From assembly GCA_951812395.1 (NCBI GenBank), contig CATOSD010000002.1, positions 796,442-860,441 on the forward strand: a stretch of 64,000 nucleotides of DNA. Reading direction: 5' to 3'. This DNA comes from an uncultured Dehalococcoidia bacterium. Lineage in GTDB: Bacteria > Chloroflexota > Dehalococcoidia > Lucifugimonadales > CATOSD01. This document shows, piece after piece, positions 24,222 through 32,673 of this stretch (position 1 is the stretch's first letter; each line of letters opens with the position of its first letter). A program made the translations under genes and the position numbers. The notes below the pieces were generated by a model. It saw only the letters and a list, made by a program, of their open reading frames with translations. It ran no database searches and was not told the DNA's origin.

Positions 24222-26462
24222 CTAGCGCTTCCCCGGCCTCCACTCGATCACCTCCGTCTCCTCCGGCGTGGCCTCGATGCGGACGGGGAAGCGGTGTCCC
24301 TTCGCCAGCAGGAGGCCGTCTCCCCTGGGACACGACAGCAGCCATCGCTGGAGGTCTTCGGGAAGGTCGAAGGCGTCGCCCACGGTGCCTATGGCCGCCG
24401 CGTCCTGCTGCAAGAGCAGCTTGAAGGCGGCGTTCTGAAGCAGGGCGCGACCGGAGTGGCCGGTGATGGTCCTCGACGTGTCCTCGCTGAGGAGGTCCTG
24501 GACGTCCTGGGTGATGAACTGAAGTCCCAGGCGGTGCTTCCTGGCCCGCTTCGCCATGCTGACCATGAAGGCCGCACCCTCCGGGTGCTGCATGATGCTC
24601 CAAACCTCGTCCACCACCAGCAGGCGGGGCTTGGGATCCTGGGCCGCCGCCGCCCACACCGTCTCGGTGCAGACCATCGCGGCTGCGGGGCGCAGCTCCG
24701 GTTCGAGGAGGCGCAGGTCGAAGACCGTCACCAACGCCTCGTTGCCCAGCAGGTCGTCGCCCTCGTCGGAGAGGAGGTTGCGCAGGCTGCCGGTGGCGAA
24801 GGGCCGCAGCAACTGCGCCAGGTCTTGGCCTTCGCCCTCGATGTACTTGTAGAAATCGCGGAAGCCGGAGCGCTGTCCGGCCTGGGCGTAGTAGCCCGCG
24901 AGGGCGTGGTCCAGGGCGGCCCGCCGCTCGGCGCTCAGCCGCTCGCCCACCATCACTTCGATCAGCCGTCTCAGGCTGCCTATTCGCTGCAAGAGCTCCT
25001 CGGAGTCGCCCGTGTCGATGACGAAGGGGTTCATACCCTGGCCCGGCACGCCGGGGGAGAGCACGCGCCCGCCCGCCGCCCTCGCCATGTCCGCGTACTC
25101 GCCCTCCGGGTCGATGACGTAGGCGGTCACGCCCCGGCACAGGCCCCTGAGAACTCCCAGCTTGGTTGCGAAGCTCTTGCCTGAGCCGGAGCGTGCGAGG
25201 ACGGCGGTGTTGGCGTTGAGATGCGTTCCGTCCCAGGGGTCGTAGACCACAGGGGAGCAGGCCCGCATGTCGATGCCGTAGAGGGTTCCCCTGCGGGTGT
25301 CCAGGTCGGGCGGCGAGAAGGGGAACAGCCGTGCCAGCGACGACGTGTCCAGCGTCCGCCACGTTGCGACGGCGTTCAGACCCAGGGGCAGGGTGGACAG
25401 GATACCCTCGCGCTGACGGAAGGCCAGGGGGTCGAGCTTGCCCAGGGTGGCGGCGAAGTGGCCCCTGGCCCGCTGGGTCATCTCCTTGAGAGAGTTCTCG
25501 TCCCTGGCGTGCAGGGTGACGGACAGGGAGGAGTGAAACAGCCGCTCTCGCCCGCGTTGCACCTCGTCCCTGAGCCGGGTGATGTCCTCCAGGGCGATCT
25601 CCGCCTCCGGGGACATGGTTCGCCCTCGCTTGAACGACAGGGACTGGGCCGACTCGAAGCGGACCTTCTGCCACTCCAGCGTCCTGGCCGCCTGCTCCGC
25701 AGGGATCGGCCCCAGGTGGATGGACAGGTCCATCGGCGCTCCCGCCGCCATGAGGCCCTGGAGGAAGCCGGGGGCCAGGGAGCGGGGCCACTTGACCAGG
25801 TGGAGTGAGCGGACCAGCCGGTCGCCGATGCGCACCTCGCGCCTGCGCATCTCCACCTCCACCGGCGTCTCCTCGTCGAAGTCACCGGGCGTGCCGCCGA
25901 GGGCGGCCGCTACGAAGAACATCCGCAGACGCCTGCCGCTTAGGGGGTGGACCGACAGCCCGGCCCGCGCCAGCAGGCCCCGCAGCTCGTCGAAGCGGGT
26001 GTGCTCAGTGATGGCGTAGAAGCGCCGGTCGAGGATGCCGTCGCGGGTCTCCAGCTCGGTGAGCAGCCTGCGAAGCGACTCCGACGCGGCCTCGGTCTGC
26101 GGGGGAAGGTTCCCCGGCTGCCCCTCCGTCAACTTCTCCCGCAACCCGCCAAGGCGCGGCGGGTGCTGGCGGATGAGGAGCTGCACGGGGAAGTCGCAGG
26201 CGTTGAGCGCGCCCGCGAAGGCCCCCAGCTTCGGCTCGTCCAGCTCAAGCCCCATCACCTCGCAGACGCCCAGCTTCACCCCGTCCAGACGGACGGGGCC
26301 GTCCTCCTCCAGGTGAGAGACCATGAAGAACTGGGGCAGCTCTGGCGGCGGCTTGGGCGCGGGCGTCTGGGGGTCCGTGGGTTCTGGGTCCTGCGGAGCG
26401 GCGGCCTCGCCGGGCCGCCCCTCCGCTCCGTCTCTCTTGAATCGTTCCAACAGCTTCTTCAA
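24222..26462 (-). CDS. virB4: VirB4-like conjugation ATPase
   Basis: 746 residues. Walker A (TAVLARSGSGKSFATKL) lies near residue 427 and is followed by AYVIDPEGEYADMARAAGG, typical of VirB4. Walker B is PRLLVVDEVWSIMQHPEG near 615, then KHRLGLQFITQDVQDLL. The N-terminal half is the variable CagE/TrbE region, preceded by a Pro/Glu-rich linker. The protein energises pilus and channel assembly at the inner side of the membrane. Length and motif order match VirB4 of Gram-positive and Chloroflexota elements. Confidence 0.88.
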   Translation of the reverse strand: MKKLLERFKRDGAEGRPGEAAAPQDPEPTDPQTPAPKPPPELPQFFMVSHLEEDGPVRLDGVKLGVCEVMGLELDEPKLGAFAGALNACDFPVQLLIRQHPPRLGGLREKLTEGQPGNLPPQTEAASESLRRLLTELETRDGILDRRFYAITEHTRFDELRGLLARAGLSVHPLSGRRLRMFFVAAALGGTPGDFDEETPVEVEMRRREVRIGDRLVRSLHLVKWPRSLAPGFLQGLMAAGAPMDLSIHLGPIPAEQAARTLEWQKVRFESAQSLSFKRGRTMSPEAEIALEDITRLRDEVQRGRERLFHSSLSVTLHARDENSLKEMTQRARGHFAATLGKLDPLAFRQREGILSTLPLGLNAVATWRTLDTSSLARLFPFSPPDLDTRRGTLYGIDMRACSPVVYDPWDGTHLNANTAVLARSGSGKSFATKLGVLRGLCRGVTAYVIDPEGEYADMARAAGGRVLSPGVPGQGMNPFVIDTGDSEELLQRIGSLRRLIEVMVGERLSAERRAALDHALAGYYAQAGQRSGFRDFYKYIEGEGQDLAQLLRPFATGSLRNLLSDEGDDLLGNEALVTVFDLRLLEPELRPAAAMVCTETVWAAAAQDPKPRLLVVDEVWSIMQHPEGAAFMVSMAKRARKHRLGLQFITQDVQDLLSEDTSRTITGHSGRALLQNAAFKLLLQQDAAAIGTVGDAFDLPEDLQRWLLSCPRGDGLLLAKGHRFPVRIEATPEETEVIEWRPGKR

Positions 26463-26481
26463 CTCGGTTCTCTCCTTTGCG

Positions 26482-26814
26482 CTAGGGGGTGGGGAACGGG
26501 ACGAGGCCGCTTTTCAGCAGGGCGGCGACCGCCTTGGCCAGCAGCACCAGCACCAGGCCGACGACGGCCATCACGACGGCGGTTCTGGCTCTGCCGCCGC
26601 CCCGGTCGTCCGCGCCCTCGGCCATCAGGACGAACCCCGCCCAGACGATGGCGAAGAGGCAGAGGCCGGAGGCGGCGTAGGCCATCGCGGTCAGCACCCG
26701 GTCGAAGGCTTCGAGCATCGCCCGCTCCTCGGCCGGGGCCGCGCCGGTGGTCGCCAGCGCAACCCCGGCCAGGAGGGTTGCCGAGAGGAAGTGCCTCACC
26801 ACGGCCACTCCCAT
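26482..26814 (-). CDS. small membrane protein, VirB2/TrbC pilin-like
   Basis: 110 residues with an N-terminal signal-type segment (RHFLSATLLAGVALATTGAAPAEE) and two later membrane spans (YAASGLCLFAIVWAGFVLMA and TAVVMAVVGLVLVLLAKAVA) separated by a basic Gly/Arg loop. This is the topology of VirB2/TrbC major subunits of type IV secretion systems. There is no sequence signature beyond topology. The start overlaps the upstream gene by 19 bases. A second protein of similar layout is encoded at 28516-28791. Confidence 0.6.
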   Translation of the reverse strand: MGVAVVRHFLSATLLAGVALATTGAAPAEERAMLEAFDRVLTAMAYAASGLCLFAIVWAGFVLMAEGADDRGGGRARTAVVMAVVGLVLVLLAKAVAALLKSGLVPFPTP

Positions 26815-28505
26815 CCCAGCCGCCGGAACCAGTCGCTGAGGCCGCCTGCGGGCGTCTGCTCGGCGGGCGGGTCCTCCGGCTCGGTGTCCGGCACGACCAG
26901 GATGGCGAAGGGGTCGTCGGCCCCGACGCCGGACGCCAGGGTCAGAGTTTCGTCCCTGGTCAGGCTGATGGGCGACCGCTCCACCTTCTCGGCCTCGACG
27001 TGCTCCTTGTGTAGGACGTCCACCGTCACCTCCCTGGCGATGGTGGCGCTGGGGACGTGGGCGTAGGCCGTCGCGGTGGCGGACGCCGTGGAGCCGTCAT
27101 CGCAGTTGGCCGTCGCCGTCGCACTGTCGGAGTCGCTGTCCCCCGGGCGATGGAGGTGCACGGTCTTGGTGACCTGCTCAACCCGCTCCGGGTGATGGGT
27201 GAGCACGGTCAGCGGGGGAATGGGGATGCGGAGGCTGGCCTCCATGTCAATGTCGACGGTCACGTTGTGAACGGCCGCGCCCGCACCGACCGGAAGCCGG
27301 AAGCGGGTTTCGCCGTTGGCTATGAAGGGGACGCCGACTGTCGATGCGCCGGTGGCTGCGGAGACCGTCCCGGTGATGGCCGTGACCCCGGCCTCCGTGA
27401 GCGTCGTCTCGGTGACGCTCTCGTGTCCGGCCACAGTCTGAAGCTCGACCGGGTGCTCGATGCTCGTCACGCAATCGGACTCGACCACGCCGCTGACGGC
27501 CCCCGGCGTCCAACCGATGGAGATCACGCGCAGGTCGCAGAGCTCTCCATCTACTTCGGGAAGCGGGAACGGTATCCGGTCGTGCTCGACGGTAACGGCC
27601 CCCGCCTGTCCCAGCGTGTCCTCCCACGAGACGGTGAAGGACGGCGCGGGACCGTGCAGGGGCAGCGAGTAGCTGACCCGCTCCCCCTCGTCCAGGGACG
27701 CCGAACCCCAGAAGCGCAGGGACGTGCCCTGGCTTCCGCCGAAGGCCCGCACCCGGATGTCCAGGGCGGTGGCGGCCCGCAGGGTCACGGCGGCCCGGTC
27801 GCCAGAGACGGTGAGCCCCTCGACGAATATCCGCCGTCCCTCCACCGGCTCCGTCACCTCGAACTCGATCTCGTCTCGCCACGGCTCGTGGTCGTCGGCC
27901 AGGGCGGCCTGGGGGACGGTGGCGACCGCCGCCGCGAGAGCGACGACAGCCGCGACTGCCAGAAGGCCCTTGGGCTTCTTCCGGCGCTTGTCTTTACTCT
28001 TGCCGTTGATGTTGTCCTTGTCGGCCTCCGCCCTCCTGGGCTTGCCGAACCAGCGATGGGGTCGGAAGGGCATCCGCCCGCCCGCCTTCTCCCGGCTCCT
28101 GCGCCTGGGCCGAAGGCCGCGAAGGGTGCGTCCGGCCTTCTTCGCAATCAACTTGATGGGGCCGGGACCGCTCCTGGTGGGCTGCGCCGGCGCGGGCGGC
28201 TCGCTCCGCACCAACTCGGACGGAGGCCCCAAGTAGAGCCTGGAGCCCAGCCGGTACTTGAGCAGGTCGGCGACCACCAGGGGCAGCCGCCGACCGCCTA
28301 TCTTCCCGACGACGGCGGCCAGCCCCGCCAGGCCGAAGATGACGGCTATCGCCACCCTCACCTCGGACGGCCCGACGGGGGCGTAACGGTATGCTCCGTA
28401 GGACAGGGCGCACACCGCGACCATCGCCACGACCTGCGGGAAGGTGAATCCCAGCAGCACCCTGTCCTCGGCCTGCACGTGGGTCGGAACCTCGTGTTCT
28501 CTCAT
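26796..28505 (-). CDS. PrgI-type channel protein fused to a large exported domain
   Basis: 569 residues. Residues 1-95 are a PrgI/VirB3-like domain: EVPTHVQAEDRVLLGFTFPQ followed by two membrane spans. A basic cytoplasmic linker (about residues 130-178) leads to a third hydrophobic segment (LLAVAAVVALAAAVATVPQAALA), then about 350 residues of beta-rich, Thr/Val-rich sequence outside the membrane, with many paired charged motifs but no recognised domain. PrgI is a marker of the FA/FATA class of type IV secretion in single-membrane bacteria. The attached outer domain is unusual, and could mediate contact with the recipient or cell wall. Confidence 0.68.
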   Translation of the reverse strand: MREHEVPTHVQAEDRVLLGFTFPQVVAMVAVCALSYGAYRYAPVGPSEVRVAIAVIFGLAGLAAVVGKIGGRRLPLVVADLLKYRLGSRLYLGPPSELVRSEPPAPAQPTRSGPGPIKLIAKKAGRTLRGLRPRRRSREKAGGRMPFRPHRWFGKPRRAEADKDNINGKSKDKRRKKPKGLLAVAAVVALAAAVATVPQAALADDHEPWRDEIEFEVTEPVEGRRIFVEGLTVSGDRAAVTLRAATALDIRVRAFGGSQGTSLRFWGSASLDEGERVSYSLPLHGPAPSFTVSWEDTLGQAGAVTVEHDRIPFPLPEVDGELCDLRVISIGWTPGAVSGVVESDCVTSIEHPVELQTVAGHESVTETTLTEAGVTAITGTVSAATGASTVGVPFIANGETRFRLPVGAGAAVHNVTVDIDMEASLRIPIPPLTVLTHHPERVEQVTKTVHLHRPGDSDSDSATATANCDDGSTASATATAYAHVPSATIAREVTVDVLHKEHVEAEKVERSPISLTRDETLTLASGVGADDPFAILVVPDTEPEDPPAEQTPAGGLSDWFRRLGWEWPW

Positions 28506-28515
28506 GTCCCACCTC

Positions 28516-28791
28516 CTACTTGATCTTCTTGGGGTCGGGCACGTTGGGGTCCACCGGGTTGCCCACCACGGCGTTCATCACCAGCTCGACGACGCCGTAG
28601 GCCACCATCGCCAGGACGATGCCTGCCAGGGCGGTCATCATGGCGCTCTTGCCGCGCTCCATCTGGTGAGGCGCGCCGCTGGCCGTCAGGTACAGGTAGG
28701 CCCCGTAGATGAAGAACCCCACCCCCACTACCCCAACGACGCCCAGCAGGATGCCCACCAGGTTCGATATGGTCTGAGTTAGGTCTGCCAT
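28516..28791 (-). CDS. TrbC/VirB2-like pilin subunit candidate
   Basis: 91 residues with two membrane spans (ISNLVGILLGVVGVVGVGFFIYGAYLYL and MMTALAGIVLAMVAYGVVELVMNAVV) around a short polar loop (ASGAPHQMERGKSA). The N-terminus is short with no cleavable signal evident, as in many Gram-positive and Chloroflexota pilin-like proteins. It lies just downstream of the VirB6-like gene and upstream of the PrgI fusion. It is the more typical pilin candidate of the two. Confidence 0.65.
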   Translation of the reverse strand: MADLTQTISNLVGILLGVVGVVGVGFFIYGAYLYLTASGAPHQMERGKSAMMTALAGIVLAMVAYGVVELVMNAVVGNPVDPNVPDPKKIK

Positions 28792-28940
28792 TCGTTTCTC
28801 TCCTCTCGGACTCCGCTTCGGAGTCGCTTACTCATCTCTATCGGTTCAGTTCCGTCCGCTCGCCTACTTGCACATCGCTGCCACCTCCTTCGTCTCGTTG
28901 TCGTTGGACGCGGCCCGCTCCCGCGCCGCATGAGTCGTCG

Positions 28941-29921
28941 TTATTCGTCTGCGCTCCTGGGGGACTGGCCGCCAGCGCTTCCCCCACCCGATGGGGTCGC
29001 CATCGAAGCCGCCGAGCTGAGGCCGCCAGCCGCCGCCGACAGGCCAGCGCCGGCGACCATCGCACCGACGGCCATGCCTCCCGGCCCTCCTGCGGCCCCG
29101 CCCGCTATCAGCCCTATGGTCTTGGCGGAGCGCACCATCGAGGAGGGCAGGTTCATGCCGAAATAGAGCATCGAAAGCCAGGAGTCGAAGGTCCCGGCGT
29201 TGCCGAGCATCGACGGCACCCGGGTCGCCATGTAGACGAAGGCCAGCGACATGAGGAGCTTCCAGATCAGGTCCTGCACCGGCTCGAAGGCCGCAATCGC
29301 GGCGAACTCGCGCAGGAACCCGAACCCCAACGCCAGGGCGATGAGCTGGATGGCCTGCTGGAACACCGTCGTCATGAACAGCCGCAGCCATTGGCGTCCC
29401 CAGCCCGCCGTGTGGGGCAGAATCCACAGCCCCAACGCGATGGGGGCGAGGGCCAGCAGGATGTCTATGAGGGCCAGCCTCAAGACCATCTGCACGATCA
29501 CGTAGAGGACGAAGAAGCCGTAGACCAAGTAGAGAAGGGCCAGCAGTAGGGCCATGCCCACGCTCCCCGCTTGCACAGCCGTCAGCAGCGTGCTCAGGGT
29601 CGAGCGCAGCATGTCTCCGGGAGTGACGTTCAGGGAGAAGGCGATGAAGCCCGACACGGCGTCGGCCACGTCGAGGACCAGGGCGCACCACCAGAGGGAT
29701 GATGCGGCGGCCACCAGGCCCAGCACGAGGCGGGGGACCATCTCCCGCCATCCGGCCTGGGCGCGGCCCACGTGGTCGGAGATGATGAGCGAGAGACCCA
29801 TCCAGCCCAGGATGACCACCAGGGCGGCGGAGGTGACGGCCCAGACGACCATCCACGCCTGCTGCACCAGGGGGTGGGCGTAGGTGAGATGGGAAGGTGT
29901 GCCGGTGATGATGTCGGACAT
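28941..29921 (-). CDS. VirB6/TrbL-like polytopic channel protein
   Basis: 326 residues with at least six membrane spans, including AWMVVWAVTSAALVVILGWMG, VGMALLLALLYLVYGFFVLYVIV and ALAPIALGLWILP, and a C-terminal Gly/Ala-rich region rather than coiled coil. The 'IDILLALAPIALGLWILPHTAGWGRQWL' region matches the conserved core of VirB6/TrbL proteins, which line the inner-membrane channel of the transfer apparatus. The gap 28792-28940 downstream contains no clear gene. Confidence 0.78.
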   Translation of the reverse strand: MSDIITGTPSHLTYAHPLVQQAWMVVWAVTSAALVVILGWMGLSLIISDHVGRAQAGWREMVPRLVLGLVAAASSLWWCALVLDVADAVSGFIAFSLNVTPGDMLRSTLSTLLTAVQAGSVGMALLLALLYLVYGFFVLYVIVQMVLRLALIDILLALAPIALGLWILPHTAGWGRQWLRLFMTTVFQQAIQLIALALGFGFLREFAAIAAFEPVQDLIWKLLMSLAFVYMATRVPSMLGNAGTFDSWLSMLYFGMNLPSSMVRSAKTIGLIAGGAAGGPGGMAVGAMVAGAGLSAAAGGLSSAASMATPSGGGSAGGQSPRSADE

Positions 29922-29924
29922 CGG

Positions 29925-30542
29925 CTACCCTCCCCGGCAGTTGTCGGCGTCCTCGCCGGACGCCCTCTCGACAACTCCGCAGAGGGTCCCGTGGGTGCCC
30001 TCGATGACCCACCCGGCGAATGCCCTCGCCCAGCGAGCGGGGTTGAGGGCGGACAGAATCTTGTCCCAGATGCGTCCCGGCTCGTGGAAGGGAATGACGG
30101 CGTAGAAGTCGCCCCTCCTGCCGTCCTCGGCCTCCGCCAGCATCACCAGCAGGTAGGCGCGGTCCTTGTCGAGGCGGGGCTGCTCGTTCAGCTTGGGGTA
30201 CTCCCACGAGTACTCCCAGCCGTCGCTGCGCTTCTTCTCGCCGCCCTTGACCCGGTACATGGCGCTTATCCAGTCGCCGGTGTCGGCGTCCCGGACGGCG
30301 TAGAAGAGGTTGACTATCTTCCGGTCGAAGACGGGGCGGGCGACGAACTCGCCGCCCTTCTTGCGCTCCACGAACTCTCTGTCCCAGTTGACCAGGACGA
30401 TGCCGTCGCCGGGCGGGGCCTGGGCCAGGGCGGTGTTGCTTGCGGGGATGGAAACGAGCGCCGCCAGGAGCAGCGCGGCGGCCAGGGGTATGAGCCTCCT
30501 GGCTCCTCTCAGGGTCCGTCGGACGGTCGTTTTCGCTCCCAC
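29925..30542 (-). CDS. exported protein of the transfer operon
   Basis: About 205 residues from a GTG at 30542, preceded by GAGGAGG; the longer frame has no ribosome site. The N-terminus is a clear secretion signal (LIPLAAALLLAALVSIPASNTALAQA). The mature part (DGIVLVNWDREFVERKKGGEF ... DRKIVNLFYAVRDADTGDW) is beta-rich with two Cys residues near the end. I do not recognise a family. It is the first gene of the leftward transfer operon and is three bases from the VirB6-like gene start. Confidence 0.65.
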   Translation of the reverse strand: MGAKTTVRRTLRGARRLIPLAAALLLAALVSIPASNTALAQAPPGDGIVLVNWDREFVERKKGGEFVARPVFDRKIVNLFYAVRDADTGDWISAMYRVKGGEKKRSDGWEYSWEYPKLNEQPRLDKDRAYLLVMLAEAEDGRRGDFYAVIPFHEPGRIWDKILSALNPARWARAFAGWVIEGTHGTLCGVVERASGEDADNCRGG

Positions 30543-30981
30543 GTATTCGCCTCCTCGCAGATGGGGTCGTCTTGCCTGCCATCGAGTCTGAGGCGTGGTG
30601 GGGGGAAATATCATGGTGTATGAGGGGGGCACGCGGACGTGCCCCCCTCACGGGGCCTCCACTTTGAGAGGCCAAATGTGATGTCATACCCGTGTACAAG
30701 GATTGGGGTCAGTTCCCAAAAGGGAAGTCGGGGGCGGATTCGTAGCTGGAACAGGCGGAAAAGAGGGAAGTGGCAGGTGTTGTTGCGAGCACTTCGGGGT
30801 AAGGGTGGGTTCACCCGAATTGGGTGAAAGTTCCCAAAAGGGAAGTGGGCAATTCGGGGCGAGGGAGTGGATTCCTGCTAAATCGGAGCGAGCGATGTGG
30901 GGAGCGGGGCCTAATCGAGGGGTGGGACGCCCCCTACGGGACAGCCCCCCTACAGGAGATAGCCGAGAAGGAGGTTCGACC
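30543..30981. other. structured intergenic region between transfer and DNA-metabolism operons (candidate oriT/operator)
   Basis: This 439-base gap divides the divergent operons. It contains a perfect 13-bp hairpin TGAGGGGGGCACG / CGTGCCCCCCTCA (30621-30650) and a second hairpin GGCCTC/GAGGCC (30654-30673). It also has the inverted repeat TTCCCAAAAGGGAA twice (30713-30726 and 30831-30844), and the imperfect palindrome TTCACCCGAATTGGGTGAA at 30810-30828. The unit AGGGAAGTSG occurs three times. It could hold an origin of transfer, promoters, or both. Confidence 0.5.
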
Positions 30982-31899
30982 ATGAATGAGACGCAGATGA
31001 ACGGGACGCGGGTGGGCGGGACGCAGGTGGAGCAGACGCCGGACGACGGGGCGATGGCTGACGAGACACCCTCGGACGGCGGCGCGGGCGATGGTTGGGA
31101 CGTGGAGAAGGCGCGGAGGCACAGGCTGAGGGGGTTCCTGCGGGACCTGATTCGGCAGGAGGGCAAGATGGAGGCTGCCGAGCTGCTGGGGGTCAACAAC
31201 AAGACCCTGACCCGGGCCGAGGAGTCGGGTGAGATCACGGGGCGCATGGCCGATGCCCTGGAGCTGCTGCTCAGGAGGGCGGACGACGCCGAGGTCGCAC
31301 GGCTGCGGGAGGCGGTCGGTGCGCTGGAGGAGCGGTTGGCGGCGTTGGAGGGCGGTGTGGATGAACCGGATGCGGAAGGCGAGGGTGGGGAGGATGAGGC
31401 GAACACCCAGGCGCAGGAGAAACAGGAGGACCACACGGAGACCCAGGCGGAGGATGGGAAGGACGGCGAAGGGGCGGGCCGGTCGGAGACCGGGGCCGCC
31501 CAGGAGGAGGTGCGGTTGCGCCCAACGAATCCCGACACGTTGCAGCCGTTCGACCCGGAGATCGTCACCGTGCAGCCTGCCGACGACGACGTGGAAATCT
31601 ACGGCGACGCCTGGCCCCTGGTGGAGGAGTGGCGGAAGCTGCGGGACGGGCATCCCAATCAGGGAAAGAGCCTGTCGTGGCTGACGACGCATGAGCGTCT
31701 GCTCGTGCTGGAACTGGCGATGCTGGAGGAGCACGGGCTGACCCTGCCGCCGGAGAAGCAGCCGCTCAGGGGCTTCGGTCGCGACGGGCAGACGAGCTGG
31801 CGTCGGACGGCCCTGGGCGACACGCGGAGGGCTCTGGCCAGGCGTCAGTTGCTGCGCTGGGTGCGCCGCATCCTCACCTGCGGTCTGTGGCGGAAGTAG
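30982..31899 (+). CDS. HTH/coiled-coil protein heading the DNA-metabolism operon
   Basis: 305 residues. AAGGAGG precedes ATG 30982; the upstream open frame is not used. Residues about 45-100 form a helix-turn-helix-like segment (MEAAELLGVNNKTLTRAEESGEITG) followed by a Leu-rich coiled coil (DDAEVARLREAVGALEERLAALEG). A long Glu/Gln/Asp-rich linker then leads to a C-terminal helical domain (VEEWRKLRDGHPNQGKSLSWLTTHERLLVLELAMLEE ... GFGRDGQTSWRRTALGDTRR). No family recognised. Position next to the repeat-rich gap suggests an initiator or regulator binding there. Confidence 0.6.
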   Translation: MNETQMNGTRVGGTQVEQTPDDGAMADETPSDGGAGDGWDVEKARRHRLRGFLRDLIRQEGKMEAAELLGVNNKTLTRAEESGEITGRMADALELLLRRADDAEVARLREAVGALEERLAALEGGVDEPDAEGEGGEDEANTQAQEKQEDHTETQAEDGKDGEGAGRSETGAAQEEVRLRPTNPDTLQPFDPEIVTVQPADDDVEIYGDAWPLVEEWRKLRDGHPNQGKSLSWLTTHERLLVLELAMLEEHGLTLPPEKQPLRGFGRDGQTSWRRTALGDTRRALARRQLLRWVRRILTCGLWRK

Positions 31900-31902
31900 G
31901 CC

Positions 31903-31924
31903 CCGGAGACCGGTCTCCGGGGCC
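31903..31924. repeat. perfect 22-bp palindrome downstream of the first operon gene
   Basis: CCCCGGAGACC / GGTCTCCGGGG. No T tract follows, so this is either a terminator of another type or a protein site. Confidence 0.6.
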
Positions 31925-32673
31925 GGTTTCGGGCGGTGGCTAAAGCACAGCGAAAAGGACGCTAAACCGCAGCGAGCAATCCGGGCGCAGGTGGCCGATT
32001 GCCCTGTCCGAAGCCTTCCATTCGCTCGGTTGTTCGGGCGATAATTGACGCAGTTTCTGGCTTTTCCAGCGTTTCGTGCCGAGAAACCTGGAGGGTTCCC
32101 GTCCCCCGAATCCGGGACCGGCTGCATAGGATCGAGCCTCGCTCTCCGAACAGCCGCCCAGGGGTCGGACCGGAAGGATTGAGCCTTGCTCTCCCGATGG
32201 TCAGCCCTGGAGGGACAAGCGCCTTCCCGCTGCGTGAGCCGGTCGAGGGGTTGAGCCGTTGCTCCTCCGAGACCGTCTCGGATGCCGGGACACATTCGCA
32301 GAGGCTGAAACGAACATCGCGCTTCGGCCCCTCGGACAGCCTGGTTGGAGTGCGCCCAGCACCCCGGCCATTCCTCATGCCTGCGGCACAACCGTCACGC
32401 GGTTGGGTCGCAGCTTCCACGCACGCCGTCCTGCGATAACGTCCGTAGCTCTGCGTCGCTCTCACATGACCGCCCTGTGGATGACCTGCAGGCCGATCGG
32501 TTTCCCCATCTCACCGCAGTTCCCCTCGGTCGCTTCCCCGTGATGTGACCCTAGGCCGAGCTGCGTCTCTTACACCCCGGCGTCTCCCCGCGTTCGGCTC
32601 GTGGTCGGACTGCGGGCGTCGTCGGCAATCGGCAACGGATTCAGGCAATACAGCAAAGGAGGTCGAAGACGGC
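31925..32673. other. 749-base non-coding region with three iteron-like repeats
   Basis: No open frame here has a ribosome site or coherent composition. Three related units occur on the plus strand at 32130-32149, 32177-32197 and 32249-32270, with consensus G-R-T-Y-GAGCC-N(2-3)-GCTC-YCCGA (last copy GCTCCTCCGA), 47 and 72 bases apart. Further GC-rich partial palindromes surround them. This could be an origin of replication for the excised circle, a structured RNA, or a relic gene. Confidence 0.4.

Noticed and set aside
31903-31924. Calling the palindrome after the 30982 gene a rho-independent terminator
   Set aside because: There is no T tract after the stem, so I list it only as a palindrome.
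31962-32465. Possible minus-strand gene (167 residues) in the 31.9-32.7 kb gap
   Set aside because: No ribosome site, composition very Arg/Gly/Pro-rich as in antisense or random GC-rich frames, and an equally long plus-strand frame overlaps it.
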